A stretch of DNA of 64,000 nucleotides. It comes from Mesorhizobium helmanticense. Lineage in GTDB: Bacteria; Pseudomonadota; Alphaproteobacteria; Rhizobiales; Rhizobiaceae. Shown in pieces: positions 18,960 through 27,242 of this stretch (positions are counted from its first letter, which is position 1; the number at the start of each line of letters is the position of its first letter). Below the pieces are notes generated by a model. The model was not told the DNA's origin, searched no databases, and was given only the letters and a program-made list of their open reading frames with translations. The position numbers were made by a program, and so were the translations under genes. Where the stretch lies: the NCBI RefSeq assembly GCF_003034915.1, contig NZ_PZJX01000003.1, positions 1 through 64,000 of the forward strand, in the 5' to 3' direction.

Positions 18960-19861
18960 GAGACGGCAAGCGTTGCGCGGCGCTTGCGACCCTCATGCAA
19001 TTGCCACGCTGAATGCGCAACCAGCGCGACGATGAGGATCGCGCCGCCGATGAGGCTGTCGCGCGTCGGCGTTTCGGCAAAGATCATCCACACCCAGACC
19101 GGCGCCAGCACGGTTTCCAGCAGGTAGAACATCGCCACTTCCGGTCCGGAAATGTATTTCGGCCCGTTGGCGAGGCAGAAGAACGAGATCGGCATGATGA
19201 CTGCGCCGTTGAAGATGATCCACCATGGCGCACTCACCTGGATGCCGCCTTCACCCGAAACCATGAACACCGCGACCGCCAGGGGCAGGACGACGCTGAT
19301 CAGCGAGGTGAAGCCCATATCCTTGCCGCTGGCGCGCGAGATGGTGATGGCCAGTGCTATCAGGAAGGCCGAGCACAGCGCCATGAAATCGCCGAACAGG
19401 TGCCCGGTCCCGATGGAGCCGCCGACGATGATCAGCACGCCGAGGATCATGACCAGCATCGTCAGCACCGTGGCCAGGTGGGGCCGCTCCTTAAGGAACA
19501 ACCACGACAGCAGGCCCGTGAACACGGTGCTGAAGGCCAGGATAAAGACCAGATTGGCGGTCGAGGTGTGATAAACGGCGGTGACGAAGGTCAGCGAGGT
19601 CAGCCCGTAGCATATGGCCACCGCAAGCCCGGACCAGCCAGGGATGAGTTGCGGCGCATTCCTGCTCAGCGAGCGCCAGATGGCCCAGATGATGAGTGCC
19701 GCGACAAGGGTGGAGCCGGTGCGCAGCAACAGGATCGTCCACGCCTCGCCATGAGCCAGCCGGATCAGTGGGATGTCCGCGGTCAGCGCCAGTCCGCCGA
19801 TAGCCGTGATGAGAAGGCCTTTCTGGTGATCGGTGTGGCCCTTCCGGGTATTAGATGACAT
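18947..19861 (-). CDS. EamA/DMT family transporter
   Basis: A 304-aa drug/metabolite transporter with ten predicted transmembrane helices in two EamA repeats (GLLITAIGGLALTADIPLIR at the start; the second repeat begins near GDFMALCSAFLIALAITISR). The start ATG 19861 (MSSNTRKGHTDHQ) follows GAGA at short spacing; the frame continues upstream but without a ribosome-binding site. It overlaps the 3' end of the convergent AI-2E gene by 13 bases. Substrate unknown; relatives export amino acids or metabolites. Confidence 0.86.
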   Translation of the reverse strand: MSSNTRKGHTDHQKGLLITAIGGLALTADIPLIRLAHGEAWTILLLRTGSTLVAALIIWAIWRSLSRNAPQLIPGWSGLAVAICYGLTSLTFVTAVYHTSTANLVFILAFSTVFTGLLSWLFLKERPHLATVLTMLVMILGVLIIVGGSIGTGHLFGDFMALCSAFLIALAITISRASGKDMGFTSLISVVLPLAVAVFMVSGEGGIQVSAPWWIIFNGAVIMPISFFCLANGPKYISGPEVAMFYLLETVLAPVWVWMIFAETPTRDSLIGGAILIVALVAHSAWQLHEGRKRRATLAVSHPA

Positions 19862-20023
19862 GTCGGTCTCGCAATGTATGGGGAAGGCAGGCCGCAAGAT
19901 CGACCCGGCGCCTGTCTTCCAGCCACTCGGCTGCAAGACCAGCATCCCCCTCCTTGAAACAGTCTCGCGCGTGACCCCGAAAATCGACCTGATTTTCGGA
20001 AAGGATCATGCGCAAAATCAAAG

Positions 20024-20070
20024 TCTTACAGCGTCCTTTGCGCGTCCCAAAGGACGCGCGGCGCTGTAAG
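20024..20070. repeat. Intergenic hairpin repeat (GCGTCC...GGACGC type)
   Basis: CTTACAGCG at 20024-20032 pairs with CGCTGTAAG at 20062-20070, with inner complementary CTTTGCGCGTCC/AAAGGACGCGCGG text. This is a common Mesorhizobium-type dispersed hairpin and sits between the EamA gene and bpt. Confidence 0.6.
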
Positions 20071-20094
20071 GATGAATGGCAGAAGAAAAAAAGG

Positions 20095-20859
20095 TCAGCG
20101 CGAAACCGCTTCGTGGTCGTAGCGTTCCCAGCCCTTCGGGCCGAGATGCTCCTGCGGCATGAAGCGCATCTTATAATTCATCTTGCGCGAGCCGTTGACC
20201 CAGTAGCCGAGATAGACATGGGGCAGGCCCATCGCCCTGGCGCGGGCGATGTGGTCGAGGATCATGAAGGTGCCGAGCGAGCGGTCTTCAAAATCGGGAT
20301 TGAAGTAGGAATAGACCATCGACAGGCCGTCGGCCATCTTGTCGGTGAGCGCCACCGCGATCAGCTCGCCCTGGCCCTTGCCGGTGATGAAAGTGTCGGG
20401 ACCACGGCGCCGATACTCGATGACCTTGGTGTCGACATGGGTGTCCTCGACCATCATGGCGTAGTCGAGCACCGTCATGTCGGACATGCCGCCGCGGCGG
20501 TGGCGGGCGTCGAGATAGCTTCGGAACAGCGAATATTGCTCGGTCGACGGCTGCGCGTCGTGCATGGCGCCGACAAGGTCTGAATTGTGTTGGATCACCC
20601 GCTTCATGTTGCGGCTGGCGGTAAATTCCTGGGCCAGGATGCGCACCGACACGCAGGCGCGACAGGTCTCGCAGGCCGGCCTGTAGGCGATGTTCTGCGA
20701 ACGCCGGAACCCGCCTTGCGTCAACAGGTCGTTCATCTCCGGCGCCTTGTCGCCGACCAGATGCGTGAACACCTTGCGCTCGAACTGGCCCTCAAGGTAG
20801 GGGCACGGCGACGGCGCGGTCAGGAAGAACTGCGGCGACTGGGTTGGATGCTGCGTCAT
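20095..20859 (-). CDS. bpt: Aspartate/glutamate leucyltransferase
   Basis: Cytoplasmic aminoacyl-tRNA-protein transferase of the N-degron pathway: it transfers leucine from Leu-tRNA to proteins with N-terminal Asp or Glu, marking them for ClpS/ClpAP. The 254-aa product has the ATE N-terminal domain with the cysteine cluster [15 protein letters not shown] near residues 57-71 and the C-terminal domain with [20 protein letters not shown] and [13 protein letters not shown]. The length and bacterial pattern fit Bpt rather than eukaryotic-type arginyltransferase. It stands alone on the minus strand. Confidence 0.93.
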   Translation of the reverse strand: MTQHPTQSPQFFLTAPSPCPYLEGQFERKVFTHLVGDKAPEMNDLLTQGGFRRSQNIAYRPACETCRACVSVRILAQEFTASRNMKRVIQHNSDLVGAMHDAQPSTEQYSLFRSYLDARHRRGGMSDMTVLDYAMMVEDTHVDTKVIEYRRRGPDTFITGKGQGELIAVALTDKMADGLSMVYSYFNPDFEDRSLGTFMILDHIARARAMGLPHVYLGYWVNGSRKMNYKMRFMPQEHLGPKGWERYDHEAVSR

Positions 20860-20998
20860 CGAGCCTTGGGGATACTCCTGCGAATCGCTCTACCTTTGGC
20901 GCGGACGGCGAAAAATTCAACAGGATTATGCAGGCGTGGTTGACCGGACGCCTTCACATTTGCGGATAAGGTGCTGCTTTGACTCTTCGGAAGCGGTT

Positions 20999-21469
20999 TC
21001 AACGGCCGCTGCGGCTGACTACCGTGCCGAGCATCAGGTCGTGCAGCGTGCGCTTGCGGTCGGAAAACAGCGTCACCAGGAGGATCAGCGGCGTCAGGAT
21101 GACATTGCCGGCCCAAAACAGCACCGAATGGACGACAGCGGTCAGCCCGTCGATGCGGGTGCCGTCGAGGCGATCGAGCCTGATACCCATCATCTTCATG
21201 CCGGTGGTGGCCTGGTCGGCACTGCCCAGCGTGCTCCAGATGTAGAGGATGGCGACGACCGGCACGAGAACGGAAAACAGCATCCAGCCGAGGCCGAGTG
21301 TCAACAGCCCGAGGAAGAACACCAGGATCGCGAACGGAATGGTGAGCAACGCCACGATGCAATAGTCGACGATGAAGGCAAGGATGCGCCGCGTACGCAC
21401 GCCCTCATAGGCCCTCACGTCGTCGAGCCTGGTGGTGATGATTTCGCCGTCAAGTACGCGCGCGTTCAT
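20999..21469 (-). CDS. RDD family membrane protein
   Basis: A 156-aa protein with the RDD domain: the arginine at YEGVRTRRILAFIVDYCIVA and the aspartate of the first helix, then two more hydrophobic segments (ILVFFLGLLTLGLGWMLFSV; HSVLFWAGNVILTPLILLVT). ATG 21469 is preceded by GAGGA at six bases. RDD proteins are inner-membrane proteins of mostly unknown function; a few act as Na+/H+ antiporters. It lies upstream of bpt in the same direction, with 139 bases between. Confidence 0.87.
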   Translation of the reverse strand: MNARVLDGEIITTRLDDVRAYEGVRTRRILAFIVDYCIVALLTIPFAILVFFLGLLTLGLGWMLFSVLVPVVAILYIWSTLGSADQATTGMKMMGIRLDRLDGTRIDGLTAVVHSVLFWAGNVILTPLILLVTLFSDRKRTLHDLMLGTVVSRSGR

Positions 21470-21672
21470 GTCATATCCTCGTAATCGGACCCGCAATAGG
21501 GTGCGGACTCAATGCTGATGAAATGGTGAAGGCCCGCGGCGGAATCAAGGTCGAACCTTTCACCGGCCTGCCATGACGAAGTCGTGCCGAGCTTAGGCTG
21601 AATCGGTTGAATTCGCGGCGCGGATAGCGTTAGCTTGCTGCGGTGCAACAAGACGCCGGGGACAGGGGCAAT

Positions 21673-23061
21673 ATGGACTACGACATGCTGGTCATCGGCA
21701 GCGGCCCTTCCGGCCGCCGCGCCGCGGTGCAATCGGCCAAACTTGGCAAATCGGTGCTGGTGGTCGACAGAGGCCGGCGCCTCGGCGGTGTTTCCGTGCA
21801 CACCGGCACCATCCCCTCGAAGACATTGCGCGAGACGGTGCTCAACCTCTCCGGCTGGCGCGAGCGCGGTTTCTACGGTCGCGGCTACCGGGTCAAGCAG
21901 GACATTTCGGTCGGCGATCTGATCCAGCGCCTGCACAAGACCCTCGATCACGAGGTCGAGGTTCTGCAGCACCAGTTCATGCGCAACACGGTCAAGAGCG
22001 CGCGCGCCACGGTCAAGTTTATCGGCCCCAACAAGGTCAGCCTGACGGCGGAAAATGGCGACTACAGCGAGGTCGGTTTTGCCAACGCGTTGATCGCGGT
22101 CGGCACCCGCCCGCACCGGCCGCGCGACGTGCCCTTCGACAAGACCCGTATCTTCGACAGCGATGAGATGCTGGAACTAGACCGCCTGCCGCGCACGCTG
22201 ACGGTGATCGGCGCCGGCGTCATCGGTGTCGAGTATGCGACGATCTTTTCGGCGCTCGACGTGCCGGTGACGTTGATCGAACCGCGCAACACCATCCTCG
22301 ATTTCGTCGACCGCGAAATCGTCGACGATTTTATCCATCAGATGCGCGACCGTGGCATGACGATCCGGCTGGGCAGCGCGGTCAAGGAGATCGCCTCGAA
22401 GGCAGACCACGCCGAGGTGACGCTTGCCGACGGGCGCACGATCCGTTCCGAGATGGTGCTTTATGCGGCGGGGCGCAGCGGCAATGTCGGCGCGCTTGGC
22501 CTGGACGTGGTCGGTATCGAGGCCGATTCCAGGGGCCGCATCAAGGTCGATCCGCAGACCTTCCAGACCAGCGCGCCCACCATCTATGCCGCCGGCGACG
22601 TCATCGGCTTTCCGAGCCTTGCCTCCACATCGATGGAGCAGGGCAGGGTGGCTGCCTGCCACGCCTTCGGCGTGCCGCTGCCGCCAGCGCCGGAAACCTT
22701 TCCCTACGGCATCTACGCGGTGCCCGAGATTTCCACGGTCGGCCAGTCGGAAGAGCAGGTGCGCGAGAACGGCGGCGCCTATGAGGTCGGGGTAGCGCGC
22801 TTCCGCGAGACCTCGCGCGGCCACATCATGGGCGTCGACACCGGTTTCCTGAAGCTTCTCTTCTCGGTCGAGACGCGCCGGTTACTCGGCGCCCACATCG
22901 TCGGCGAGGGCGCCACCGAACTCATCCATATCGGCCAGGCGGTGATCAATCTCGGCGGCACCGTCGACTTCTTCGTCAACAACACCTTCAACTATCCGAC
23001 GCTGGCCGAAGCCTACAAGATAGCCGGGCTGGATGCCTGGAACAGGATGGGGCGGGGGTAG
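21673..23061 (+). CDS. sthA: Soluble pyridine nucleotide transhydrogenase (SthA-like)
   Basis: FAD-dependent flavoprotein of the pyridine nucleotide-disulfide oxidoreductase family, 462 aa, predicted to exchange reducing equivalents between NADPH and NAD+ in the cytoplasm. It starts MDYDMLVIGSGPSGRRAAVQ (FAD-binding GxGxxG), has the NAD(P)-binding GAGVIGVEYATIFSALDV near residue 180, the FAD motif TIYAAGDVIGFPSLASTSME and the dimerisation domain at the end. The redox-active CxxxxC of lipoamide dehydrogenases is replaced by GGVSVHTGTIPSK, consistent with transhydrogenases that work without a disulfide. The frame extends ten codons upstream of ATG 21673, which has AGGGG. Confidence 0.9.
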   Translation: MDYDMLVIGSGPSGRRAAVQSAKLGKSVLVVDRGRRLGGVSVHTGTIPSKTLRETVLNLSGWRERGFYGRGYRVKQDISVGDLIQRLHKTLDHEVEVLQHQFMRNTVKSARATVKFIGPNKVSLTAENGDYSEVGFANALIAVGTRPHRPRDVPFDKTRIFDSDEMLELDRLPRTLTVIGAGVIGVEYATIFSALDVPVTLIEPRNTILDFVDREIVDDFIHQMRDRGMTIRLGSAVKEIASKADHAEVTLADGRTIRSEMVLYAAGRSGNVGALGLDVVGIEADSRGRIKVDPQTFQTSAPTIYAAGDVIGFPSLASTSMEQGRVAACHAFGVPLPPAPETFPYGIYAVPEISTVGQSEEQVRENGGAYEVGVARFRETSRGHIMGVDTGFLKLLFSVETRRLLGAHIVGEGATELIHIGQAVINLGGTVDFFVNNTFNYPTLAEAYKIAGLDAWNRMGRG

Positions 23062-23074
23062 GACGACAGGATCA

Positions 23075-23746
23075 TCAAGTCGCCTGTGCGACGATGACTG
23101 CCGGGCCGGCCAGCCATTGCCTGACGATGGCCGCGTCGCGATCGCCGAATTCATGGCCTGAGGGGACAATTCGCGCGTCGACCTCGGCGCCGTGCTGGCT
23201 GAGCAGGCTGACCAGCGCCGGCGCAAAGGGCGCGTAGGTCAGGTCGGCGGCGCCGGCGATGATCAGCACGCGCGCTCTGGACAACTCCGCGGGCGGCACG
23301 TCGTCGAGCACCGGCATCGGGCGCAGCAGTGCAGCCCGTTCGATGAGATGCGGATGCATGAGCATCACGCTCGAAACCAGATTGGCGCCATTCGAATAGC
23401 CGAGAAATGTCATTCGGGAAAAATCGAGGCGATGCCGCTTCACCGCCTTATTGATGAAATCCGCGAAGGCGTTGGCCTCCGCGCGGACGCTCTCCTGTTC
23501 GAAGCGTGTCGGCGTGATGCGTGTGAACCACCGGAAACCGTCCTCCTGGGCGACGCGGCCACGGACCGCCACCAACACGGCGCGCGGTGCGATCTGTCGC
23601 CCCAGCGCCACCAGCGTGGTCTCGTCGACACCCGATCCGTGCAGCAGGAAAAGGCATTCACCACTTGGCTTTACCGGCATGTAGAAGCGGTAGGAAAACG
23701 CCAAATCGCACCGCAAAAAGCCATCTTCCGGAGTTTTTTCCGCCAT
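23075..23746 (-). CDS. Alpha/beta hydrolase (phospholipase/carboxylesterase family)
   Basis: A 223-aa predicted serine esterase. The oxyanion region CLFLLHGSGVDETTLVALG near residue 30 and the nucleophile elbow GYSNGANL (serine near residue 117) define the fold; an aspartate in AGAADLTYAPF and the histidine in VPSGHEFG complete the triad. No signal peptide, so it is probably cytoplasmic. It is monocistronic, convergent with sthA (13 bases between) and divergent from the OpgC-like gene. Members hydrolyse carboxylic esters or lysophospholipids; the substrate is not evident. Confidence 0.87.
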   Translation of the reverse strand: MAEKTPEDGFLRCDLAFSYRFYMPVKPSGECLFLLHGSGVDETTLVALGRQIAPRAVLVAVRGRVAQEDGFRWFTRITPTRFEQESVRAEANAFADFINKAVKRHRLDFSRMTFLGYSNGANLVSSVMLMHPHLIERAALLRPMPVLDDVPPAELSRARVLIIAGAADLTYAPFAPALVSLLSQHGAEVDARIVPSGHEFGDRDAAIVRQWLAGPAVIVAQAT

Positions 23747-23949
23747 AGTTGCATCCTTTTGATTTCATGCGATTTTTCTTAATTTGCCGGCTTCAAAACG
23801 GAATATTTTCCGCCTCCTATAAAGTTGATCGAACCGGGCGCATTTCAATCCGTTTTTCGCTGATATTGATCCCGCCGGGAGGAATCGAAGCAGTGCGCCG
23901 GTATGGGCGCATTGCCGGCATGAACAAACAGCTTTGAGGCCTTTTATCG

Positions 23950-25173
23950 ATGACCATGCCAGTTTCTCCGGATCGCGATATGCGTATCCCAGATCGCGGC
24001 GGCACGCGCACAACGGGGCGCGATACGCGCATAGATGTGCTGCGGGCTCTCGCTCTGCTGACCATATATGTCGACCATGTGCCGGGCACCGCTTACGAGT
24101 ATCTGACCTACAAGAATTTTGGGTTCTCGGATGCGGCGGAGGCCTTCGTGCTGATCTCCGGCATGTCGGTCGCTCTTGCCTATGGTGCAAAATTCCAGCC
24201 CGGCAGCCGGCTGCTTGCGACGCTTAAACTATGGCGCCGTGCCGGTGTGCTTTATGCCGCCCACATCGTCACGACGACGGTGGTGATGGCCATCTTCTGC
24301 GCTGCGGCGGTGTATGCGAAGCGGCCGGACATTCTGGCGATGATCAACATCGAGCCGCTGATGAGGAACACGCCGGAGGTGTTGGTCGGCATTGTCACGC
24401 TCGGTCATCAGCTCGGCTACAACAACATCCTGCCGGTCTATGCCGTACTGCTTCTGATGACACCGGTCTTCCTGCTGGTCATCGGCAGCAGACCTTTGGT
24501 GGCGCTCGCTTTATCCGGAACGCTGTGGCTGGTTGCCGGAATTTATCAGATTGCTCCGCCGAACTATCCGGAGCCCGGCTTCTGGTTCCTCAATCCGCTG
24601 TCGTGGCAGTTTCTTTTCAACATTGGCTTGGCGGCCATGCTGCATGTCAGGCGCGGCGGCACCATTCCGGTCAATCGCTGGCTGGTCGGTGTGGCGGCGA
24701 CCTATGTCGCCGGGGCGCTGGTCTGGGTGCACAGCCCGCTCTGGGGGCACGTATCGTGGCTGGATTTGCCGGTGGTGCTGACCGGCTTCGACAAGACGTT
24801 CCTGTCCTTGCCGAGGCTGCTGCACATCCTGGCCGTGAGCTACCTGGTGGTGGCCATTCCGTCTGTCTCGAACCTGTTCCGCACGAGCCGTGACCACCCG
24901 CTCGCCATATTGGGCAAGCGGTCGCTGCCGGTTTTCATCGCCGGCACGGTGATCGCCATGGCGGCGCAGGTGATGAAGCTGATCAATCCGGGTGGATTTG
25001 CCTATGACAGTCTGCTTATCGCAGCTGGCATCGCCATGCAGTTCGCGCTCGCCTACTATCTCGAATGGCTGTCGGGCATCGGTTGGAACAGCAAGAGCAA
25101 GCCGGTTCGCAGCGAAACATCGCCGGTGCGCACATCGTTTGGCGTGGGGTCAATGGTGACAAGCGCCAACTGA
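23950..25173 (+). CDS. OpgC-domain membrane acyltransferase
   Basis: A 407-aa protein with about ten transmembrane segments. The N-terminal part RIDVLRALALLTIYVDHVPG and the following SDAAEAFVLISGMSVALAYG are the signature of OpgC proteins, which succinylate or otherwise acylate osmoregulated periplasmic (cyclic) glucans. Rhizobial members may instead acylate other polysaccharides. The start at ATG 23950 has GAGG upstream. It is alone in its transcription unit, and no cyclic glucan synthase gene is in the window. Confidence 0.88.
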   Translation: MTMPVSPDRDMRIPDRGGTRTTGRDTRIDVLRALALLTIYVDHVPGTAYEYLTYKNFGFSDAAEAFVLISGMSVALAYGAKFQPGSRLLATLKLWRRAGVLYAAHIVTTTVVMAIFCAAAVYAKRPDILAMINIEPLMRNTPEVLVGIVTLGHQLGYNNILPVYAVLLLMTPVFLLVIGSRPLVALALSGTLWLVAGIYQIAPPNYPEPGFWFLNPLSWQFLFNIGLAAMLHVRRGGTIPVNRWLVGVAATYVAGALVWVHSPLWGHVSWLDLPVVLTGFDKTFLSLPRLLHILAVSYLVVAIPSVSNLFRTSRDHPLAILGKRSLPVFIAGTVIAMAAQVMKLINPGGFAYDSLLIAAGIAMQFALAYYLEWLSGIGWNSKSKPVRSETSPVRTSFGVGSMVTSAN

Positions 25174-25187
25174 CAAATGTGCTGGAC

Positions 25188-26270
25188 TCAAACCCTTGTC
25201 GGCGGCGGCCCCGATGAGGCCCTGACGACAAGTTCGACGTCGAGCGTTTCGCGCCGCACCGTGCCGTCGAAATCGAGGATCCGTCGCGCCGCCCTGCGGC
25301 CGATCTCGGCAATCGGCTGGGCAACCGTGGTGAGCGCAGGCTCGCAAAGCGCGCCGTCGGGCACGCCGTCGAAGCCCACGATCGAGACGTCGCGGGGCAC
25401 AGCGATGCCCCGTGCCGCCAGCCATTCGATCGCGATCATGGCAATCCGGTCCGACATCGCCAGAATGGCCGTTGGCGGCTCTGGCAAGGCGAAGATCGTT
25501 TCCAGGCCAGCCCACGTGCTGGGCTCGTCGTTTTCGGTCTCGTAGACAGGCACCCCAGCGGTGTCGACACCGAAGCGGGAGAGTTCCTCGAAATAGCCGG
25601 CAAGCCGGTCGCGCGTACCGGCATAGAGCGCCGCCCGGACCTGCTCGGCCGAAACAAGGCCGGTGCGGCCGTCCACGAAAGCCAGTGACAGCACGGCAAA
25701 GCGGCGATGCCCAAGCTCGCAGAGATGGCGCGCCGCGAGGCGGGCGCCGGCAACATTGTCGACGCCGATCGCCGAGACCGTGTCGTCCTGCGAGCCGAGT
25801 TCGAGCGCGACGAAGGGCAGCTTGCGTTCGCGCGTTAATTCGACCAGGCGCGGGCCTCCCTCGATGCAGAACAGGATGAAGCCGTCGACCAGGGCACTCT
25901 GGATGTTCCAGGCGAGTTTCTCCTCATTGCCGGCCGAAACGAGAGCGATGCCGGCACCCGTGGCATCGCACGCCTCGGAGATGCCGGACATCATGACGCG
26001 GGCAAAGGGATCGTCGAAGAAATAGGAGAGGGGCTCGGTCGTGGCGACGCCGATCGCGTTGACCTTGCCGGCGCGCAGCAGGCGGCCTTTGGGGTCCGGG
26101 CCGGCATAGCCCATCGCCTCGGCCGCCGCCTTGACCCGCTCGCGCACTTCCTCGCGCACGATCTCGGGACGGCTGAAGACATTGGAGGCTGTACCGTGCG
26201 AAACACCGGCCGCTTTGGCGATATCGGCCAGCCTGACGGGTCTTGTGTTGCCTGCGGTGAGTGACGCCAT
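25188..26270 (-). CDS. LacI family transcriptional regulator
   Basis: A 360-aa DNA-binding repressor. The LacI helix-turn-helix is at residues 13-34 (RLADIAKAAGVSHGTASNVF), with the hinge helix after it; the sugar-binding periplasmic-protein-like domain follows (NAIGVATTEPLSYFFDDPFA onward, and VSIVGFDGVPDGALCEPALT near residue 310). ATG 26270 has GGAGG at seven bases. It diverges from two microprotein genes; three copies of one 14-bp palindrome lie in that control region, one of them covering the likely -35 of this gene, which predicts autoregulation. No sugar catabolic or transport gene is adjacent, unusual for this family. Effector unknown. Confidence 0.93.
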   Translation of the reverse strand: MASLTAGNTRPVRLADIAKAAGVSHGTASNVFSRPEIVREEVRERVKAAAEAMGYAGPDPKGRLLRAGKVNAIGVATTEPLSYFFDDPFARVMMSGISEACDATGAGIALVSAGNEEKLAWNIQSALVDGFILFCIEGGPRLVELTRERKLPFVALELGSQDDTVSAIGVDNVAGARLAARHLCELGHRRFAVLSLAFVDGRTGLVSAEQVRAALYAGTRDRLAGYFEELSRFGVDTAGVPVYETENDEPSTWAGLETIFALPEPPTAILAMSDRIAMIAIEWLAARGIAVPRDVSIVGFDGVPDGALCEPALTTVAQPIAEIGRRAARRILDFDGTVRRETLDVELVVRASSGPPPTRV

Positions 26271-26304
26271 TTTGCTGCCTCCGAATTTTCATCTAGCACT
26301 TTTG

Positions 26305-26318
26305 TTGGATCGATTCAA
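26305..26318. promoter_or_regulatory. LacI-type operator O1
   Basis: TTGGATCGATTCAA, a 14-bp near-palindrome with the central CG typical of LacI-family sites. It lies between the lacI-like gene and the first microprotein gene, upstream of the latter's -35 and overlapping a likely -35 (TTGAAT) of the regulator gene, whose -10 would be TAGATG 17 bases away. Confidence 0.75.
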
Positions 26319-26326
26319 ATTTTTGC

Positions 26327-26354
26327 TTGACTTCGGTCAGTCGTGAGCTATTCT
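26327..26354 (+). promoter_or_regulatory. Promoter of the first microprotein gene
   Basis: TTGACT at 26327-26332 and TATTCT at 26349-26354 with a 16-base spacer form a good sigma70-type promoter. The -10 box ends where operator O2 begins, so a bound repressor would block it. Confidence 0.6.
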
Positions 26355-26367
26355 TGAATCGATCCAA
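26354..26367. promoter_or_regulatory. LacI-type operator O2
   Basis: TTGAATCGATCCAA is the exact reverse complement of O1. The centres of O1 and O2 are 49 bp apart. It overlaps the -10 end of the first microprotein promoter. Confidence 0.75.
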
Positions 26368-26410
26368 GCGAGCATTTCCAATGCTGTCGCTGAACCGAGA
26401 GGAGGGTGCG

Positions 26411-26554
26411 ATGCATCCCGTCAATTACCTGTTTGAGGATATCTACCGCAATGACTGGAACATCAGATCGGACGCGGTGACCCAGAAACGCCGCGGCAGA
26501 TTCAGCCCGTGGGTTCGCGATCTGCGCTTCCTAGTGGAGCGAAAGCTGGGCTGA
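26411..26554 (+). CDS. Microprotein 1 of a LacI-controlled tandem pair, 47 aa
   Basis: ATG 26411 follows GAGGAGGG at ideal spacing. The product starts MHPVNYLFEDIYRNDW and continues with a basic, aromatic tail (RGRFSPWVRDLRFLVERKLG). It has no signal peptide or membrane span. The first 14 residues match the next gene's product at 13 positions, while the C-terminal parts do not align. The gene sits directly behind a promoter overlapped by a LacI-type operator. I recognise no family; it could be a small regulatory protein binding a partner through the shared N-terminus. Real gene status is supported by the ribosome-binding site, the paralogue and the operators. Confidence 0.75.
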   Translation: MHPVNYLFEDIYRNDWNIRSDAVTQKRRGRFSPWVRDLRFLVERKLG

Positions 26555-26581
26555 TCGGCAGGGTATTTTCATGCCTGCGGA

Positions 26582-26595
26582 TTGGATCGATTCAA
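26582..26595. promoter_or_regulatory. LacI-type operator O3
   Basis: TTGGATCGATTCAA, identical to O1, located in the 72-base gap between the two microprotein genes. It implies that the second gene is separately controlled by the same repressor. Confidence 0.72.
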
Positions 26596-26626
26596 TCTCC
26601 AGAATAACCCGAGAGGAGACCACGCC

Positions 26627-26776
26627 ATGCATCCCGTCAGCTATCTGTTCGAGGACATCTACCGCAACTATTGGGGCATCTCACCGGCCTCCCGCCGGCC
26701 GGAGCGGCTGCGCCTGACCAAGGTGGGCGCGCGCAACCGCGAACTGCCTGTCCGGCCGGAACGCAGAAAAGATTAG
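26627..26776 (+). CDS. Microprotein 2 of a LacI-controlled tandem pair, 49 aa
   Basis: ATG 26627 follows GAGAGGAG at good spacing. The product starts MHPVSYLFEDIYRNYWG, nearly the same N-terminus as the preceding microprotein, and has a different, strongly basic C-terminus (RPERLRLTKVGARNRELPVR). No membrane span, no signal peptide. Its own operator copy (O3) is about 30 bases upstream. The duplication of gene plus operator, with a conserved head and divergent tail, suggests two proteins that share one target and differ in a second contact. Function unknown. Confidence 0.75.
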   Translation: MHPVSYLFEDIYRNYWGISPASRRPERLRLTKVGARNRELPVRPERRKD

Positions 26777-26801
26777 CTCCCCTTTTGGGGAAGCCTTCGC
26801 C

Positions 26802-27176
26802 TCAGGGGCGCGGGCGCATCAGTGCCGAGGCGGCGATCACCAGCCAGCCTCCGATGAGCAAGGTGCCGCCGATGGGCGCCGACATCGGAAAAAGCCGCGA
26901 GCCGACGAAATCGCGAGCCAGGAGATCGCCTGAAAACAAGACAAGCCCGACGAGAAGGACGAAGCTTCCGGTCCGCAGGATCCGGCTTGCGCCAAGCAGT
27001 CCGACGGCTAGAAAAACCGGCGCGTGCATGATGAGGAAGGATGCGGCCGTGCCGACGAAGGCGCCACCCAGATGCGCCGCAGCAGCCGACAACGCCACGC
27101 CAGCCGCCCCACTCAGGCCGCCAGCCAAAACAAGGATGCGGTCGCTGCCGTTCGCTGGTTGCTCGGCCGTGTTCAT
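26802..27176 (-). CDS. DUF423 family membrane protein
   Basis: A 124-aa protein with four hydrophobic segments: RILVLAGGLSGAAGVALSAA, the HAPVFLAVGLLGASRI region, GSFVLLVGLVLFSGDLLARD and GGTLLIGGWLVIAASALMRP. The layout and the GA(A)HL and LFSGDL motifs are those of DUF423 (YgdD-like) inner-membrane proteins of unknown function. ATG 27176 has GGGAGG nine bases upstream. It is convergent with the microprotein genes. Confidence 0.88.
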   Translation of the reverse strand: MNTAEQPANGSDRILVLAGGLSGAAGVALSAAAAHLGGAFVGTAASFLIMHAPVFLAVGLLGASRILRTGSFVLLVGLVLFSGDLLARDFVGSRLFPMSAPIGGTLLIGGWLVIAASALMRPRP

Positions 27177-27242
27177 TTTGAAGTACCTCCCTGAATGCCA
27201 GACGACTGATCTGGTCTTGCGAAACGGGTATCAGCTTGACGT

